The notes: generated by a model from the letters alone, not told the origin. A stretch of DNA of 64,000 nt from Ostrinia nubilalis (GCF_963855985.1 NC_087112.1:2110501-2174500); one strand, 5' to 3'; counted from the first letter of the stretch, positions 1 through 10,004 are shown. Numbers and translations are program-made.

Positions 1-90
1 CGAAAAGTCTACGATATATTTAAAAGTAAAATCATCTGTAGACAATTTAGGAATGCATTTTCTTCATCAATTCCTTTTACACTTTCTTTA

Positions 91-519
91 TACAGGGTGG
101 AAACGATAAGTGATCTCACTCGATTATTTCCAAACTATACAAGATGTCGAAAAACTGGTTATGGATCCTGAAAGAGCTTCAGGAGCTCTATCCAAGAGTA
201 CCAATAATAGGTTACAAAATAAACTGGATCTGTCCGAAAATTCAATGTTTCCAGCCTCCATACATTTAGTACTGCCACAGTCATGGTCACGTAACCAGGT
301 TTTGGATATCTTGTATCGTTTTTAATATTATGTGATTTTACTAAATGTATGGAAGCCGGAAACATTGAATTTTCGGATAGATCCAGTTTATTTGGTAACC
401 TATTATTGGAATCGTTGGATAGAGCTCGTAAAGCACTTTCAGGATCAGTAACCAGTTTTTGGATATCTTGTATAGTTTAGAAATAATCAAGTGAGATCAC
501 TTATCGTTTCCACCCTGTA
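91..519. mobile_element. Inverted-repeat DNA element (TACAGGGTGG ends)
   Basis: The element opens with TACAGGGTGGAAACGATAAG and closes with the reverse complement ending CCACCCTGTA. The arms extend inward through the same AGTGATCTCACT and CAAGATATC-like sequence, so much of it is one imperfect palindrome. A longer relative lies at 62231-62928. No transposase frame is visible, so it is non-autonomous. It lies in the MED26 intron upstream of the first exon seen here. I see nothing further in 1-90 or 520-701. Confidence 0.75.
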
Positions 520-701
520 TTACCACAAGTTTAGTTTCCACTTTTACTTTATTAAATGTTTTATTAATAAATAATAGATAAGCTATTTTATCTAGTTAAA
601 CTTTCAGCTACAGCTAAATAGTTTTGACAAATTATGTAACAACAAACTTTCTATGAAACACAAAATAAAGGTACTTTAATAACCACAATATCCAACTACA
701 G

Positions 702-912
702 GGGCCACAGCCGAGCGGGCTCCGGCACAGAAGCGTCGGGGGCCCCGCCAGCCCCCGCGCCGCCCAGCCCCGCCCCCGCCGCGTCTGCCCCGGGGGGGCC
801 CTGGGGGGCGCGCAACGGGGCATCCGAGCGCCGCCGCAACGGGTACAGACGAGACAAGCTGGACCCGTACGCGGCGCTCGTCAACAAGCTGCCGCCGGCT
901 GGGGCTAAGAAG
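702..912 (+). CDS. MED26: MED26 (Mediator subunit 26), internal exon A
   Basis: The exon starts after ...CAACTACAG and ends AAGAAG|GTTAGT. It begins with one base completing an upstream codon, then 70 codons in phase 0. The first half is low-complexity Ala/Pro/Gly; the second half is basic and contains NGYRRDKLDPYAALVNK. It is joined in phase to the next exon, which starts VKTTKELLEEIQ, a stretch characteristic of MED26. MED26 is a nuclear subunit of the Mediator complex linking Pol II pre-initiation and elongation factors. The TFIIS-N domain expected at the N-terminus is not in the window, so the gene begins to the left. The polypyrimidine tract is weak, making the left edge the least certain. 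The 3' part of the exon is repeated downstream (969-1364). Confidence 0.75.
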
Positions 913-968
913 GTTAGTGTTTTATTGAGGTTTTATTTTAATAAAGCACCCACCGCCGTTCTATGGGT

Positions 969-1364
969 CAACGGGGAGTCCGAGCGCCGCCGCAACGGGT
1001 ACAGACGAGACAAGCTGGACCCGTACGCGGCGCTCGTCAACAAGCTGCCGCCTGCTGGGGCTAAGAAGGTATGTGTGTTATTGAGTTTTTATTTTAATAA
1101 AGCCCTGGGGCGTAACGGGGCCTCCGAGCGCCGCTCCAATGGGTACAGACGAGACAAGCTGGACCCGTACGCAGCGCTCGTCAAAAGCCCCCGCCGCCGC
1201 CCAGGGTGCAACGGGGCCCCGGGGGGCCACTAAGGGGCTCGCAACGGGGGCCATGGGGCGCGCGCAACGGGGCGTCCGAGCGTCGTCGCAACGGGTACAG
1301 ACGAGACAAGCTGGACCCGTACGCGGCGCTCGTCAACAAACTGCCGCCGGCTGGGGCTTAGAAG
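969..1364 (+). repeat. Three tandem copies of the exon A tail plus donor
   Basis: After 56 bases the sequence returns to the exon at CAACGGGGAGTCCGAGCG. Copies of the AACGGGTACAGACGAGACAA core begin at 838 (true exon), 994, 1138 and 1290, spacings 156, 144 and 152 bp. Copies 2 and 4 end AAGAAG|GTATGT and TAGAAG|GTAATT, so they carry the 5' splice site and the intron head; copy 3 diverges just before the donor. The 156 and 144 bp spacings are multiples of three, and the frame from exon A stays open through copies 2 and 3 up to a stop near 1231. Copy 4 carries TAG two codons before its donor. Confidence 0.85.
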
Positions 1365-1374
1365 GTAATTATAT

Positions 1375-1460
1375 TCTTCTTCTTGTCGTGTCGACAACAA
1401 ACCTACAGTGCTTACAGTGTGAGCCCATAACTCTGCCATAAGATTGGGTGACTTTGCTCG
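1375..1460. repeat. Dispersed repeat (TTCTTCTTGTCGTGTCGACA family)
   Basis: The stretch around CTTGTCGTGTCGACAACAAA followed by ...GAGCCCA.AACTCTGC recurs at 53652-53735, diverged. It has no frame of interest. I recognise no structure that assigns it to a class. Confidence 0.6.
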
Positions 1461-1621
1461 CCGTGAGTAGCGGCAGAAGCCGTAAAACGAATTACTGCAC
1501 CACGATGACAAGCCGAAATTCGTCGTCGTCGAAAGCTTCAGATGTTCTTGAGACTCCCGCTAACTCAGTTATGCGCTAAACTTGTAAAGGAGCGTGCACG
1601 GGTGACTGACAAAAAAATCTT

Positions 1622-4600
1622 TCAAAGTCAAAGTCAAAGTCAAAATTTCTTTATTTGTTTAGACTAATAAATAGTTCTTACAAATCGTCATTTTGCTCTT
1701 AAGGAGCCTCTACATGTCTCATAATCTTTTTACCCTACCAGCGCTTCGAGACCAACATTTGGCAAGTGCTGAGAAGAAGCGCCGCAACAAACTCAGTCAC
1801 CACTGTCTGCCGGTTAATATAAATAGAAATAGTAGTAGTAGGTACATTCGATTCAGGAGCAGTTCACTGAATTTACCATGCATTCTTGTATGGTGTATCA
1901 TAAGAATGGGTATACAAGATTGCGTGGTATATTAAACAAGGTAGTGACGTGCTAATATCTAGACTTACATATTAAGGTACTAGTAGAAATGACTCGCATA
2001 CATAAATTTGAATAACTTGGATTGACCAGTCCCCGAAAGCAGCGCCTGTTCACAGACATGACGAGTGAACCAGCCATCGCTTCACTCGACCATATTAGAG
2101 GGAATGTAACGACCCGCCTCACTACGCCACCACCCCAGAGACATTTTAGTGAGAATGACAATTCCAAGTTATCTCTTAAATAAAAAAAATAAAAAAACTA
2201 ATAATAAAGCTAAGTAACAGTCCAGATTGAGAAGCATGACACTATAACATTTGAGAAATTATTATTAGTTTATACATTACTATTCATTTTAATTATTTTT
2301 AGTGCGAGCATGAGAGGACCATAATCCTACTCCCAGGATGACTTATCATTAAGAAAATCTCGAGTTGTATAATAGGCTTTTTTAAGCATGTGATCTTTAA
2401 CTATACCTTTAAATTTATTATACGGTAGCTCTTTATATTTATCAGGGACTTTGTTATAAAAATGGATACCTTGTCCCATAAATGTGGCAAACACTTTATT
2501 AAGTCTAAAAGGGGGTATAGCCAATTTATTTTTATTTCTAGTGTTAATTTGGTGAATATCACTTTTCTTTTTGAATTCATTAATATTTTGTTGAATAAAT
2601 AGAATACAGTTTAAGATGTATTGTGAAGCGGCCGTGAGAATGCCAATTTCTTTAAACAATTCTCTAAGGGACGCTCTTGCTTTCATTTTATACAAGTATC
2701 TTATCGCACGTTTTTGCAAAATAAATATTGTTTCAAAATCTGCAGCTTTGCCCCATAGCATGATACCATATGACATTAAGCTATGAAAGTAGCTAAAGTA
2801 GACTAAGCGAGCTGTTGAAACATCGGTTAATGACCGTATCCTTTTTATTGCAAAAGCCGCTGAGCTGAGCTTTCCCGCCAGAGTTTCTATATGGGGGCCC
2901 CACTGGAGTTTTGAATCCAGGGTAATTCCCAGAAAAACAGTAGAGTCTACCAGATCGATTGCATTATTGTTAAGTTCTATTTGGGTACTAACTGTTTTTA
3001 CGTTAGGCAAAGAGAATTTTATACATTTTGTTTTCTTTGCATTGAGTTGTAAATTATTTGTAGTGAACCAACTTAAAACTCTTGTTAGTGCATTATTTAC
3101 ATCGTCAAAGTTATTTTTACTTCTATCAATATTAAAAATCAAAGATGTGTCATCAGCAAATAACACGATTTCGCAAGAGTCCTTAACAAAATATGGCAGA
3201 TCATTAATGTATATAAGAAACAAGAATGGACCCAGAATGGACCCCTGCGGAACTCCCATTTTCACAGGTGACCCAGAAGACAAAACACCATTTATGTCAA
3301 CTTTTTGAACTCTAAAGTTTAAATAGGATTGTATTAAATCCAAAGCAGAGTCCTTCACCCCATAATAGTGCAGTTTGCGAATTAGCGTTTGATGTTCTAC
3401 GCAGTCAAAAGCTTTTGAGAGATCACAGAAGACCCCTAGTGCATTTTGAGAATTCTCCCAAGCCTCGAAGATATGTTTAAGTAGTGCAACCCCGGCATCG
3501 GTGGTGGAACGACCCTTGGTGAAACCATATTGTTCACTATGAAATAGTTTATTAGAGCCAAAGTGAATCATAAGTTGCTCCTGTATGATTTTTTCAAAAA
3601 TCTTGCTCAGAGCGGGCAAGATAGAAATGGGTCTATAATTGCCAGGGTCGGTTTTGCTACCAGACTTAAATAGTGGCATTAGTCTACTATGTTTCATGAG
3701 GTCGGGGAAGATGCCCTTCTCTATGCAATTATTGAATATTATCGCTAACTGTGGGGAAATTATATCAATAATATGTTTGACTATCTTGACAGAGATGCCC
3801 CAGATATCAGTTGTACTCTTTACATTTAAAAGATTAAAAGTTTTAGTGATATCTAATGGAGTAATATGTTTAAAAGAGAAGTGCGAGTCACAGGGTGTCA
3901 CGTGGGCTTTCAATATTTCTTCAGCCTCGGAGGGAGATGACTTTAAGTTGGCAGTTGTTGCTGAAGCTATATTACCAAAAAATTTGTCAAAAGCTTCCGC
4001 TACATCTTTATCTGCAGATATCAAATTATCGTGAACTTTGAGAGAAAAGTCATTATCTCTTGGTTTTAGTTTACCAGTCTCTCGGTTAATAACATTCCAA
4101 GTTTCTTTTATTTTATTACTGGCGTTCCCTATCTTGTCCCGAATATAAAAAGACTTAGCCATGAAGCAAACTTTCTTAAAAATTTTTGAATACTTTTTTA
4201 CATGCTCAAGAAAAGATATACTATTATTATACTTTTTCATGCCATAAAGTTCATATAACGTATTTCGACTTTTGTATATTCCCTTAGTAGCCCAGTCACT
4301 AAACTTAGATTTGGTATTTGGTTTTAATGGCTTTACCGTAAAAACTTTGTCATGTTCGGTTTTAATACATTCGAAAAGGTTATTGTAAAGAGCATCTGGG
4401 TCTCCCTGCACATACGGGACTAAATGCAATTTATTTTCAAGATTATTTTTAAAACGTTCTAGACGACTAATGGTTACAGGTCTACATACAGCATTTTTAT
4501 TACTTTTATTATTCAAATTATTACAAATAAATTCTACTTTAATACCACAGTGATCTGACGTAAGATTGTGTATGACAGCTTTATTGTCAGGGACACAGCT

Positions 4601-5400
4601 AGAGAAAATATTATCTAGACAAGTAGCTGTGGTTTCCGTAATTCTAGTTGGTTCCTTAAATTGACTAAACAAATTAAATGACTTAAAAAGGGAAAGTAGT
4701 CTTACAGAATATGATGATGAGCTATCTAGTAAATTGACGTTAAAATCTCCACAAACTAAAACCTTTTTGTTGCTGTTACAAGTTTTATTAAGAGCATCCT
4801 CAATAGCCGCTTCAAAAATACCAAAGTCCCCAGAAGGGGGTCTATATACACATACAATGATGTAACTCTCAAGCTCGACACAGGAAATTTCGACAACACG
4901 CTCAACTGATAGCCCTACTACATCTTTGCGTTCTTTATATCTAATATTATTATTCACAAATATTAAGGAGCCTCCGTGAATGGCAGACTTCCTGAAAAAC
5001 GCGCTACTTAACTGATAATTATCTATATGAAAAGAGCTTTCATATTTCTTTAGCCAGTGTTCAGTAATACACATTACATTAATATCAAAACTTTTTAAGA
5101 ATAGCTCTATTTCTAAGACTTTGCTGGCCAAGCCTTGAATATTTTGATGAACAATCTTGAATGTTCCAGGCTTGGCCTTTGTCGAGTGCCTCAGTTTAAA
5201 CAACTAGTAGTAGGTACAGTCATAATATTGTTACTATTTACATACCGAGATATCGAATTATTAGTACCCTGACTATGATCAGTTTTATGAATATAATTAC
5301 AATTAATATTGTATGCAATCAATGAGGCTAATTTATTCTTAAATTTTTTAGAGAGATACATTGTATCTACAGTCAACTTTGTCACTGTCACGCGCCCATC
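1622..5400 (-). mobile_element. Non-LTR retrotransposon (Jockey/CR1-like), antisense in a MED26 intron
   Basis: The core is the ORF2 at 2327-5203. On the minus strand, sequence after the stop looks like a 3' UTR. A TTTGAC hexamer array (plus-strand TCAAAG repeats, 1622-1642) is the kind of simple-sequence tail such LINEs end with, but about 700 bp separate it from the ORF and another element could lie between. The 5' edge is not visible; an out-of-frame small ORF at 5191-5391 precedes ORF2 and may be leader or the end of ORF1. Boundaries are tentative; the core is certain. Confidence 0.6.
2327..5203 (-). CDS. Non-LTR retrotransposon ORF2: endonuclease and reverse transcriptase
   Basis: 958 codons without a stop. 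Residues about 14-225 are an apurinic-type endonuclease: HQNIQGL at the start, VYRPPSGD, CGDFNVN and a terminal SDHCGI. Residues about 450-740 are a reverse transcriptase with NYRPISILPALSKIFEK, YGFTKGRSTTDA, DLSKAFDCVEH, GVPQGSILGPFLFLIYIND and the catalytic LFADDTS at about 680-685. The C-terminal part (FLGITLD..., GIMLWGKA) is the usual post-RT region. It would nick target DNA and copy the element RNA there. The intact frame points to a recent insertion. Family placement as Jockey/CR1-like is from motif style only. It is antisense to MED26. Confidence 0.9.
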   Translation of the reverse strand: MFKLRHSTKAKPGTFKIVHQNIQGLASKVLEIELFLKSFDINVMCITEHWLKKYESSFHIDNYQLSSAFFRKSAIHGGSLIFVNNNIRYKERKDVVGLSVERVVEISCVELESYIIVCVYRPPSGDFGIFEAAIEDALNKTCNSNKKVLVCGDFNVNLLDSSSSYSVRLLSLFKSFNLFSQFKEPTRITETTATCLDNIFSSCVPDNKAVIHNLTSDHCGIKVEFICNNLNNKSNKNAVCRPVTISRLERFKNNLENKLHLVPYVQGDPDALYNNLFECIKTEHDKVFTVKPLKPNTKSKFSDWATKGIYKSRNTLYELYGMKKYNNSISFLEHVKKYSKIFKKVCFMAKSFYIRDKIGNASNKIKETWNVINRETGKLKPRDNDFSLKVHDNLISADKDVAEAFDKFFGNIASATTANLKSSPSEAEEILKAHVTPCDSHFSFKHITPLDITKTFNLLNVKSTTDIWGISVKIVKHIIDIISPQLAIIFNNCIEKGIFPDLMKHSRLMPLFKSGSKTDPGNYRPISILPALSKIFEKIIQEQLMIHFGSNKLFHSEQYGFTKGRSTTDAGVALLKHIFEAWENSQNALGVFCDLSKAFDCVEHQTLIRKLHYYGVKDSALDLIQSYLNFRVQKVDINGVLSSGSPVKMGVPQGSILGPFLFLIYINDLPYFVKDSCEIVLFADDTSLIFNIDRSKNNFDDVNNALTRVLSWFTTNNLQLNAKKTKCIKFSLPNVKTVSTQIELNNNAIDLVDSTVFLGITLDSKLQWGPHIETLAGKLSSAAFAIKRIRSLTDVSTARLVYFSYFHSLMSYGIMLWGKAADFETIFILQKRAIRYLYKMKARASLRELFKEIGILTAASQYILNCILFIQQNINEFKKKSDIHQINTRNKNKLAIPPFRLNKVFATFMGQGIHFYNKVPDKYKELPYNKFKGIVKDHMLKKAYYTTRDFLNDKSSWE

Positions 5401-5422
5401 TCCATATATCTCATTGGTATGA

Positions 5423-5486
5423 GTGACGAAATAGTCACGGTAACAAAAGTCGCACGGGTGACTTGTCGCCGTGACTATTTCGTCAC
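5423..5486. repeat. 18-bp inverted repeat (hairpin)
   Basis: GTGACGAAATAGTCACGG (5423-5440) is perfectly inverted at 5469-5486, with a 28-base loop. It lies just upstream of the LINE ORF2 on the minus strand and may be a small MITE or part of the LINE 5' region. The remainder to 5696 shows nothing I can name. Confidence 0.65.
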
Positions 5487-5696
5487 GCGCGAGCCCTAAA
5501 TCTTATGATAATAGACAATGTAGAATGCTGTTGTGACAGCATAACGTCTCAGCAATGACAAGTCTTGGTCAAGATTGCCCAAGATTTGCAAGAACCAAAC
5601 CAAAGAATCATTTTGTTTTCAGTTTTTTTTGGCTACCTGTACCTCGAGACAATATACTTTCACATTACATGACACATGTCAGTGTTAATATCTTTA

Positions 5697-5873
5697 AGAG
5701 TAGGCGCACACCGTTGATTTTTCGTCGGCCGATAGTTTAGTCGGGCAGTTGATCAGTATGGGCATGTATGGGAGTGCGCACACTACGCCGATTTGATTTA
5801 GTCGATTCTTCATACAATTTAAAATCGGGCACAACTATCGGCCAACTAAAAATCAACGGTGTGCGCCTACTCT
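5697..5873. mobile_element. MITE with about 40-bp terminal inverted repeats (AGAGTAGGCGCACACCG)
   Basis: AGAGTAGGCGCACACCGTTG at the left is inverted at the right as CAACGGTGTGCGCCTACTCT. The arms continue through the GGCCGATAGTT segment. It is 177 bp with no coding capacity. It ends 66 bp before MED26 exon B. Confidence 0.85.
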
Positions 5874-5939
5874 AAAGCTAGTCTTTTACATGGCTCATTA
5901 TCGTTTTGTCCTCATACTCAGTGTTACCTATCTTTGCAG

Positions 5940-6054
5940 GTGAAAACAACTAAGGAGTTGTTAGAAGAGATCCAGTCGCGCGGCGCCTCCGCGCCCGCGC
6001 CCGCCGCGCCGCCCGAGTCTGCTGACAACGACGTCATGCTCGTGGAGCCGGCGC
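5940..6054 (+). CDS. MED26: MED26 exon B
   Basis: Acceptor TATCTTTGCAG, donor GGCGC|GTGAGT. 38 codons plus one base, entered in phase 0 from exon A. It opens VKTTKELLEEIQSRG, the conserved MED26 segment that identifies the gene, then an Ala/Pro linker and an acidic ESADNDVMLVEPA. The 3' half, with its donor, is copied at 7020-7096. A palindromic MITE begins 24 bases after the donor. Confidence 0.88.
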
Positions 6055-6078
6055 GTGAGTACCAACACTTAAATTGAG

Positions 6079-6292
6079 TAAAGCCTGGTCCGTGAGCACG
6101 TAGAATCCCGTCCAATGACCCCACGCTACCCATCCCTATCACTCGCGCGTAATTATGTTGCTGTCGCGACTGTGCGACGGGCGCCCGCAGTGAGTGTGCG
6201 AGCGCGACAGCAACATAATTACGCGCGAGCAATAGGGATGGGTAGCTTGGGGTCATTGGACGGGATTCTACGTGCTCACGGACCAGGCTTTA
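6079..6292. mobile_element. MITE-1 palindromic element (TAAAGCCTGGTCC ends)
   Basis: A 214-bp near-complete palindrome: TAAAGCCTGGTCCGTGAGCA at the left and its inverse ending GGACCAGGCTTTA. Arms of about 95 bp meet around GACGGGCGCCCGC. A TA dinucleotide at each end fits a TA target duplication (Tc1/mariner-like MITE). Because both arms are similar, a 60-70-residue open frame appears on both strands; it is not a gene. Other copies lie in the exon C array, at 16908 and at 30526. Confidence 0.92.
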
Positions 6293-6408
6293 GTTGAAGC
6301 TATGGAGTTGTCCGTGGTGCATAAGCTTTTCTTAAAGGTTTTAAACCTTTGTTTATCACCTGTCATCTGCTTTGCAATGGAGGGAAGTCGAACCTTAATT
6401 TCGAACTC

Positions 6409-6561
6409 CTATGTTCTTCTGATTCATTTCGTTGCGGGTCCAATGACAGCTTAACTTTCCCCGGGACAAACTTGATCTTCATTGGTTGTGTTTTTATGGC
6501 GGTCAAGCTGTAGATCCTGGCTACGCAGGAGTTGCAGCGGTGGGAACCAGAGGTGGGAATA
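6409..6561. repeat. Dispersed repeat shared with 60211-60365
   Basis: CTATGTTCTTCTGATT, the GGGTCCAA.GACAG segment, TTTTTATGGCGG and CCTGGCTACGCAGGAGTTGC recur in order at 60211-60365. Shorter pieces (AGTTGCAGCGGTGGGAA) occur near 40509 and 40913. Class unknown. The rest of 6293-7019 shows no gene. Confidence 0.65.
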
Positions 6562-7019
6562 GTCCCGTATGGAGTTACACGTCATATCAGCCAATGGTAG
6601 TCTACTGGACGTAAGAAGGAATGCAACAAGCCACGGCACTGAGTCATCAGATACAAAAGAGGGGACGCGTACACTACTTTGGGTAAAAGTTAGTCTTCAT
6701 TGCAGTCTCCAAGCAGAACTTGACGTAAACGACAGTTTGCGATTTCTGTTCTCGATGAAACCAATATCTAAGCGGTTCTTAATTTTATCAATTAGCATGA
6801 CGTAGGCATCGCTTGACCTTGGTTTAGTGGTTGGACAGAGTAGCTTTACGTAGAATAATCTAATGTGTAGTGTCTAATTTTCTTATTGACTCCACAATAA
6901 ACCTCCGCAAGGCAAGGGCCAGCGTGTGGAGTGTATTTCTTCAATTTGCTCCTGATAAATCGGAGAGGATCATACACTTGTGCTCCTGCAGTGGAGACTA
7001 TAATATGACTTGACTAGCG

Positions 7020-7096
7020 GCCGCGCCCGCGCCCGCCGCGCCGCCCGAGTCCGCTGACAACGACGTCATGCTCGTGGAGCCGGCGCGTGAGTACCC
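7020..7096 (+). repeat. Copy of the MED26 exon B tail plus donor
   Basis: From the GCGCCCGCGCCCGCC run to GCGC|GTGAGTACC the sequence matches the 3' part of exon B (about 5990-6062), differing at only a few bases (GAGTCC for GAGTCT). The copy keeps the 5' splice site and stops a few bases into the intron. It has no acceptor. It lies about 1 kb downstream of the true exon. Confidence 0.88.
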
Positions 7097-7109
7097 GCAG
7101 TCAATATAG

Positions 7110-7243
7110 CCACAAGGTGGACCGACGACCTCATAAAGGTAGCAGGAAGGCGCTGGACGCTGGACCAACCGGGCAACATGGAAGTCATTGGGGGAGGCCT
7201 ATGTTCAGCAGTGGACGTCCTATGGCTGAAATGATGATGATGA
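7110..7243 (+). mobile_element. RTE-type LINE 3' end with GATGAT tail
   Basis: The frame reads as the degenerate end of an RTE-like ORF (RWTDDLIK-like start, then the equivalent of GEAYVQQWTSYG) and closes in AAATGATGATGATGAC. GGGGGAGGCCTATGTTCAGC and CAGTGGACGTCC are the diagnostic runs. Related tails are at 35742, 36100, 36834, 37215, 41475 and 55030. Confidence 0.75.
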
Positions 7244-7282
7244 CTTGTCATTTAAGCCAACGGTAGTCTGTAGTAAAGAAGA

Positions 7283-7417
7283 CAGAGTAAATACAAATGA
7301 GTAGGTCATCTTTCTCAGTGTGTGCGTGCGCGCCGCATACGTATATTGGCGCGCTCACATACAAACCGCGCTGGGTGCGTTTCTATGAAGATGACCTACT
7401 CATTTGTATTTACTCTG
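7283..7417. mobile_element. MITE-2 (CAGAGTAAATACAAATGAG ends)
   Basis: 135 bp. CAGAGTAAATACAAATGAGT at the left is perfectly inverted at the right (ACTCATTTGTATTTACTCTG). A 173-bp relative lies at 25385-25557. Non-coding. Confidence 0.88.
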
Positions 7418-7517
7418 TCAGTAATAAAGGGGGACCTGCTAGCTGCTATACTACTTAGGGCGAGATGTAGTTGTATTCAAGACGTCGCAGATATGCTACT
7501 TTTTGGATTTCTATGGA

Positions 7518-7666
7518 ATGAGGGTTTTCGCGATTGGAAAATCCGCCAGATGTCAATACGTAGACGTGAGGTCCAAATGCTGCATGATTGGTTATTTTTG
7601 ACATGACATTGACAGATATGTCAAAATCCACCATCTGGCGGATTTTTCAATCGCGAAAACCCTCAT
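7518..7666. mobile_element. MITE-3 (ATGAGGGTTTTCGCGATTG ends)
   Basis: 149 bp with terminal inverted repeats ATGAGGGTTTTCGCGATTG / CAATCGCGAAAACCCTCAT continuing through AAAATCCGCCAGATG. A 180-bp copy is at 55858-56037. Non-coding. Confidence 0.88.
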
Positions 7667-7746
7667 TAGTGATGCAGATCCAATCTCAAGAAGCCTGTTA
7701 CACATTCGGTAACGGTTGGATCTGGCGTAACTTGACCTTAGTCTTG

Positions 7747-8493
7747 TATAGCCTGACCAGGAACATAAAAACCCTGGCATAGAGGCGCGTCAATTGCATT
7801 TGATAGTGCAACACTGAGTACAGTCGTACCTGTGTTAAATTAATAGGCTAACTTTATGTATCAGGATTCAGGATTACGGGCTAATTTGATATTTTCATAA
7901 ATTAACGAAAAAATATTATTATAGGTAATCTGGTTAAAATAAATTAAATGAAACCATCAATCGAGCTAGTAGGATTTATTTTATTATTCATCAATAATCA
8001 AATTCAGAACTTGAATATTCAACTGCAATGTTTGCTCATGAACGCTTCAAACTCGGTACTTCTTTCCCAATTCCATAAAATTCAACACTTAGAAAGTGAC
8101 AAAAAATTTTAAAATAGGTAGTTGAAACAAATCAAAGCTAATTTTCATAGTGGACTGTACTATGCGATAAACATGTCAGTCAATTTGACAACCTTTGTCG
8201 GAAACATTATTCAATGAAAATATTGTCCGAACCCTTAGTATTTCTCTTCGACAAATACTTTAACACATTGTAAACCACTTTTCTTTCACGACTATAAAAA
8301 GATTTTAGCAATTTAATTCACAAAATCAATTGAGCACATTTAAAATAAAGTTTGTTTACACTTTGACAGCAATAGACTGACATGCAAGGTGACATGACAA
8401 TGAAGTTTTCAGTTACTGTTGCCATTAAAAGAAATTAGTACCATTAGTTTTCCGCAATATGGCGAGGGTTTTTATGTTCCTGGTCAGGCTATA
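7747..8493. mobile_element. 747-bp TIR element (TATAGCCTGACCAGGAACAT)
   Basis: TATAGCCTGACCAGGAACAT followed by AAAAACCCTGGCA at 7747-7779 is inverted at about 8460-8493. TA at both borders suggests a TA target duplication. The inside is AT-rich with no transposase frame. It ends 133 bp before MED26 exon C. Confidence 0.8.
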
Positions 8494-8626
8494 AAAGCTT
8501 TTTGGGAAGTAACAATATTCAAATCCAATTCTTTTCTAATAAGTAGGTCCACGCCACGTCTCAAATAGACCCACCACCTTAATCGAGACCACAACAAATT
8601 ACTACAACCCCAACTTTCTATTCCAG

Positions 8627-8843
8627 CCTGCCCCATCAAGGTGGACTCCCCTCTCCGCAACGGGGGCTCCCCCTCCCCGCCCGGCTCCCCCTTCGTCCCG
8701 CTCGAAGACGAGCGAGAATACAGCGAGTGCACGTGCGGCGAGGAGCCGTCGCCGCGCTGTCCCGCCGCCGCCGCCGCGCGAGTGAGGCCGCACCACGTGA
8801 CGGCGCTACACCACGCCTACCTGCCTGGGGTCAATGGCACCAG
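8627..8843 (+). CDS. MED26: MED26 exon C
   Basis: Acceptor TTCTATTCCAG, donor ACCAG|GTCAGT. Two bases complete the split codon from exon B, then 71 codons and two bases. It encodes a Ser/Pro stretch, an acidic DEREYSECTCGEE, a short Ala run (PAAAAAR) and ends HHAYLPGVNGTR. The LPGVNG motif matches the PGVNG that precedes the C-terminal module of vertebrate MED26. Intron reading stops 5 codons past the donor. Its 3' 130 or so bases are the seed of the very large array that fills the next 6.3 kb. Confidence 0.9.
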
Positions 8844-9165
8844 GTCAGTTCTAGCGTAGGGTAGTTTGAGTAGTAACAGCGAGAATACAGCGAGTGCACG
8901 TGCGGCGAGGAGCCGTCGCCGCGCTGTCCCGCCGCCGCCGCCGCGCGAGTGAGGCCGCACCACGTGACGGCGCTACACCACGCCTACCTGCCTGGGGTCA
9001 ATGGCACCAGGTCAGTTCTAGCGTAGGGTAGTTTGAGTAGTAACAGCGAGAATACAGCGAGTGCACGTGCGGCGAGGAGCCGTCGCCGCGCGAGTGAGGC
9101 CGCACCACGTGACGGCGCTACACCACGCCTACCTGCCTGGGGTCAATGGCACCAGGTCAGTGTTC

Positions 9166-9379
9166 TAAAGCCCGGTCTCTGAGCACGTAGAATTTTGTCC
9201 AATGACCCCAGGCTACCCATCCTTATAGCTCGCGTGTAATTATGTTGCTGTTGCGCTTGCACACTCACTGCGGGCGCCCGTCGCACAGTCGCGACAGCAA
9301 TATAATTACGCGCGAGCGATAAGGATGGGTAGCTTGGGGTCATTGGACGGGATTCTACGTGCTCACGGACCAGGCTTTA
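9166..9379. mobile_element. MITE-1 copy in exon C array
   Basis: 214 bp, TAAAGCCCGGTCTCTGAGCA to GGACCAGGCTTTA. It starts 10 bases after a donor copy (9156). Confidence 0.9.
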
Positions 9380-10004
9380 GAGGATACTTCTTGTGTAACT
9401 AGAAGGGTACAAGTATAGCGAGTGCACGTGCGGCGAAGAAGCGTCGCGCGCGAGTGAGGCCGCACCACGTGACGGCGCTACACCACGCCTACCTGCCTGG
9501 GGTCAATGGCACCAGGTCAGTTCTAGCGTAGGGTAGTTTGAGTAGTAACAGCGAGAATACAGCGAGTGCACGTGCGGCGAGGAGCCGTCGCCGCGCTGTC
9601 CCGCCGCCGCCGCCGCGCGAGTGAGGCCGCACCACGTGACGGCGCTACACCACGCCTACCTGCCTGGGGTCAATGGCACCAGGTCAGTTCTAGCGTAGGG
9701 TAGTTTGAGTAGTAACAGCGAGAATACAGCGAGTGCACGTGCGGCGAGGAGCCGTCGCCGCGCTGTCCCGCCGCCGCCGCCGCGCGAGTGAGGCCGCACC
9801 ACGTGACGGCGCTACACCACGCCTACCTGCCTGGGGTCAATGGCACCAGGTCAGTTCTAGCGTAGGGTAGTTTGAGTAGTAACAGCGAGAATACAGCGAG
9901 TGCACGTGCGGCGAGGAGCCGTCGCCGCGCGAGTGAGGCCGCACCACGTGACGGCGCTACACCACGCCTACCTGCCTGGGGTCAATGGCACCAGGTCAGT
10001 GTTC

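Noticed and set aside
925..1233. Independent 102-residue gene
   Set aside because: It is the MED26 exon A frame continuing through the intron and tail copies, not a separate start.
7020..7096. A second, functional exon B
   Set aside because: There is no acceptor and the 5' half of the exon, including the conserved KTTKELL, is missing.
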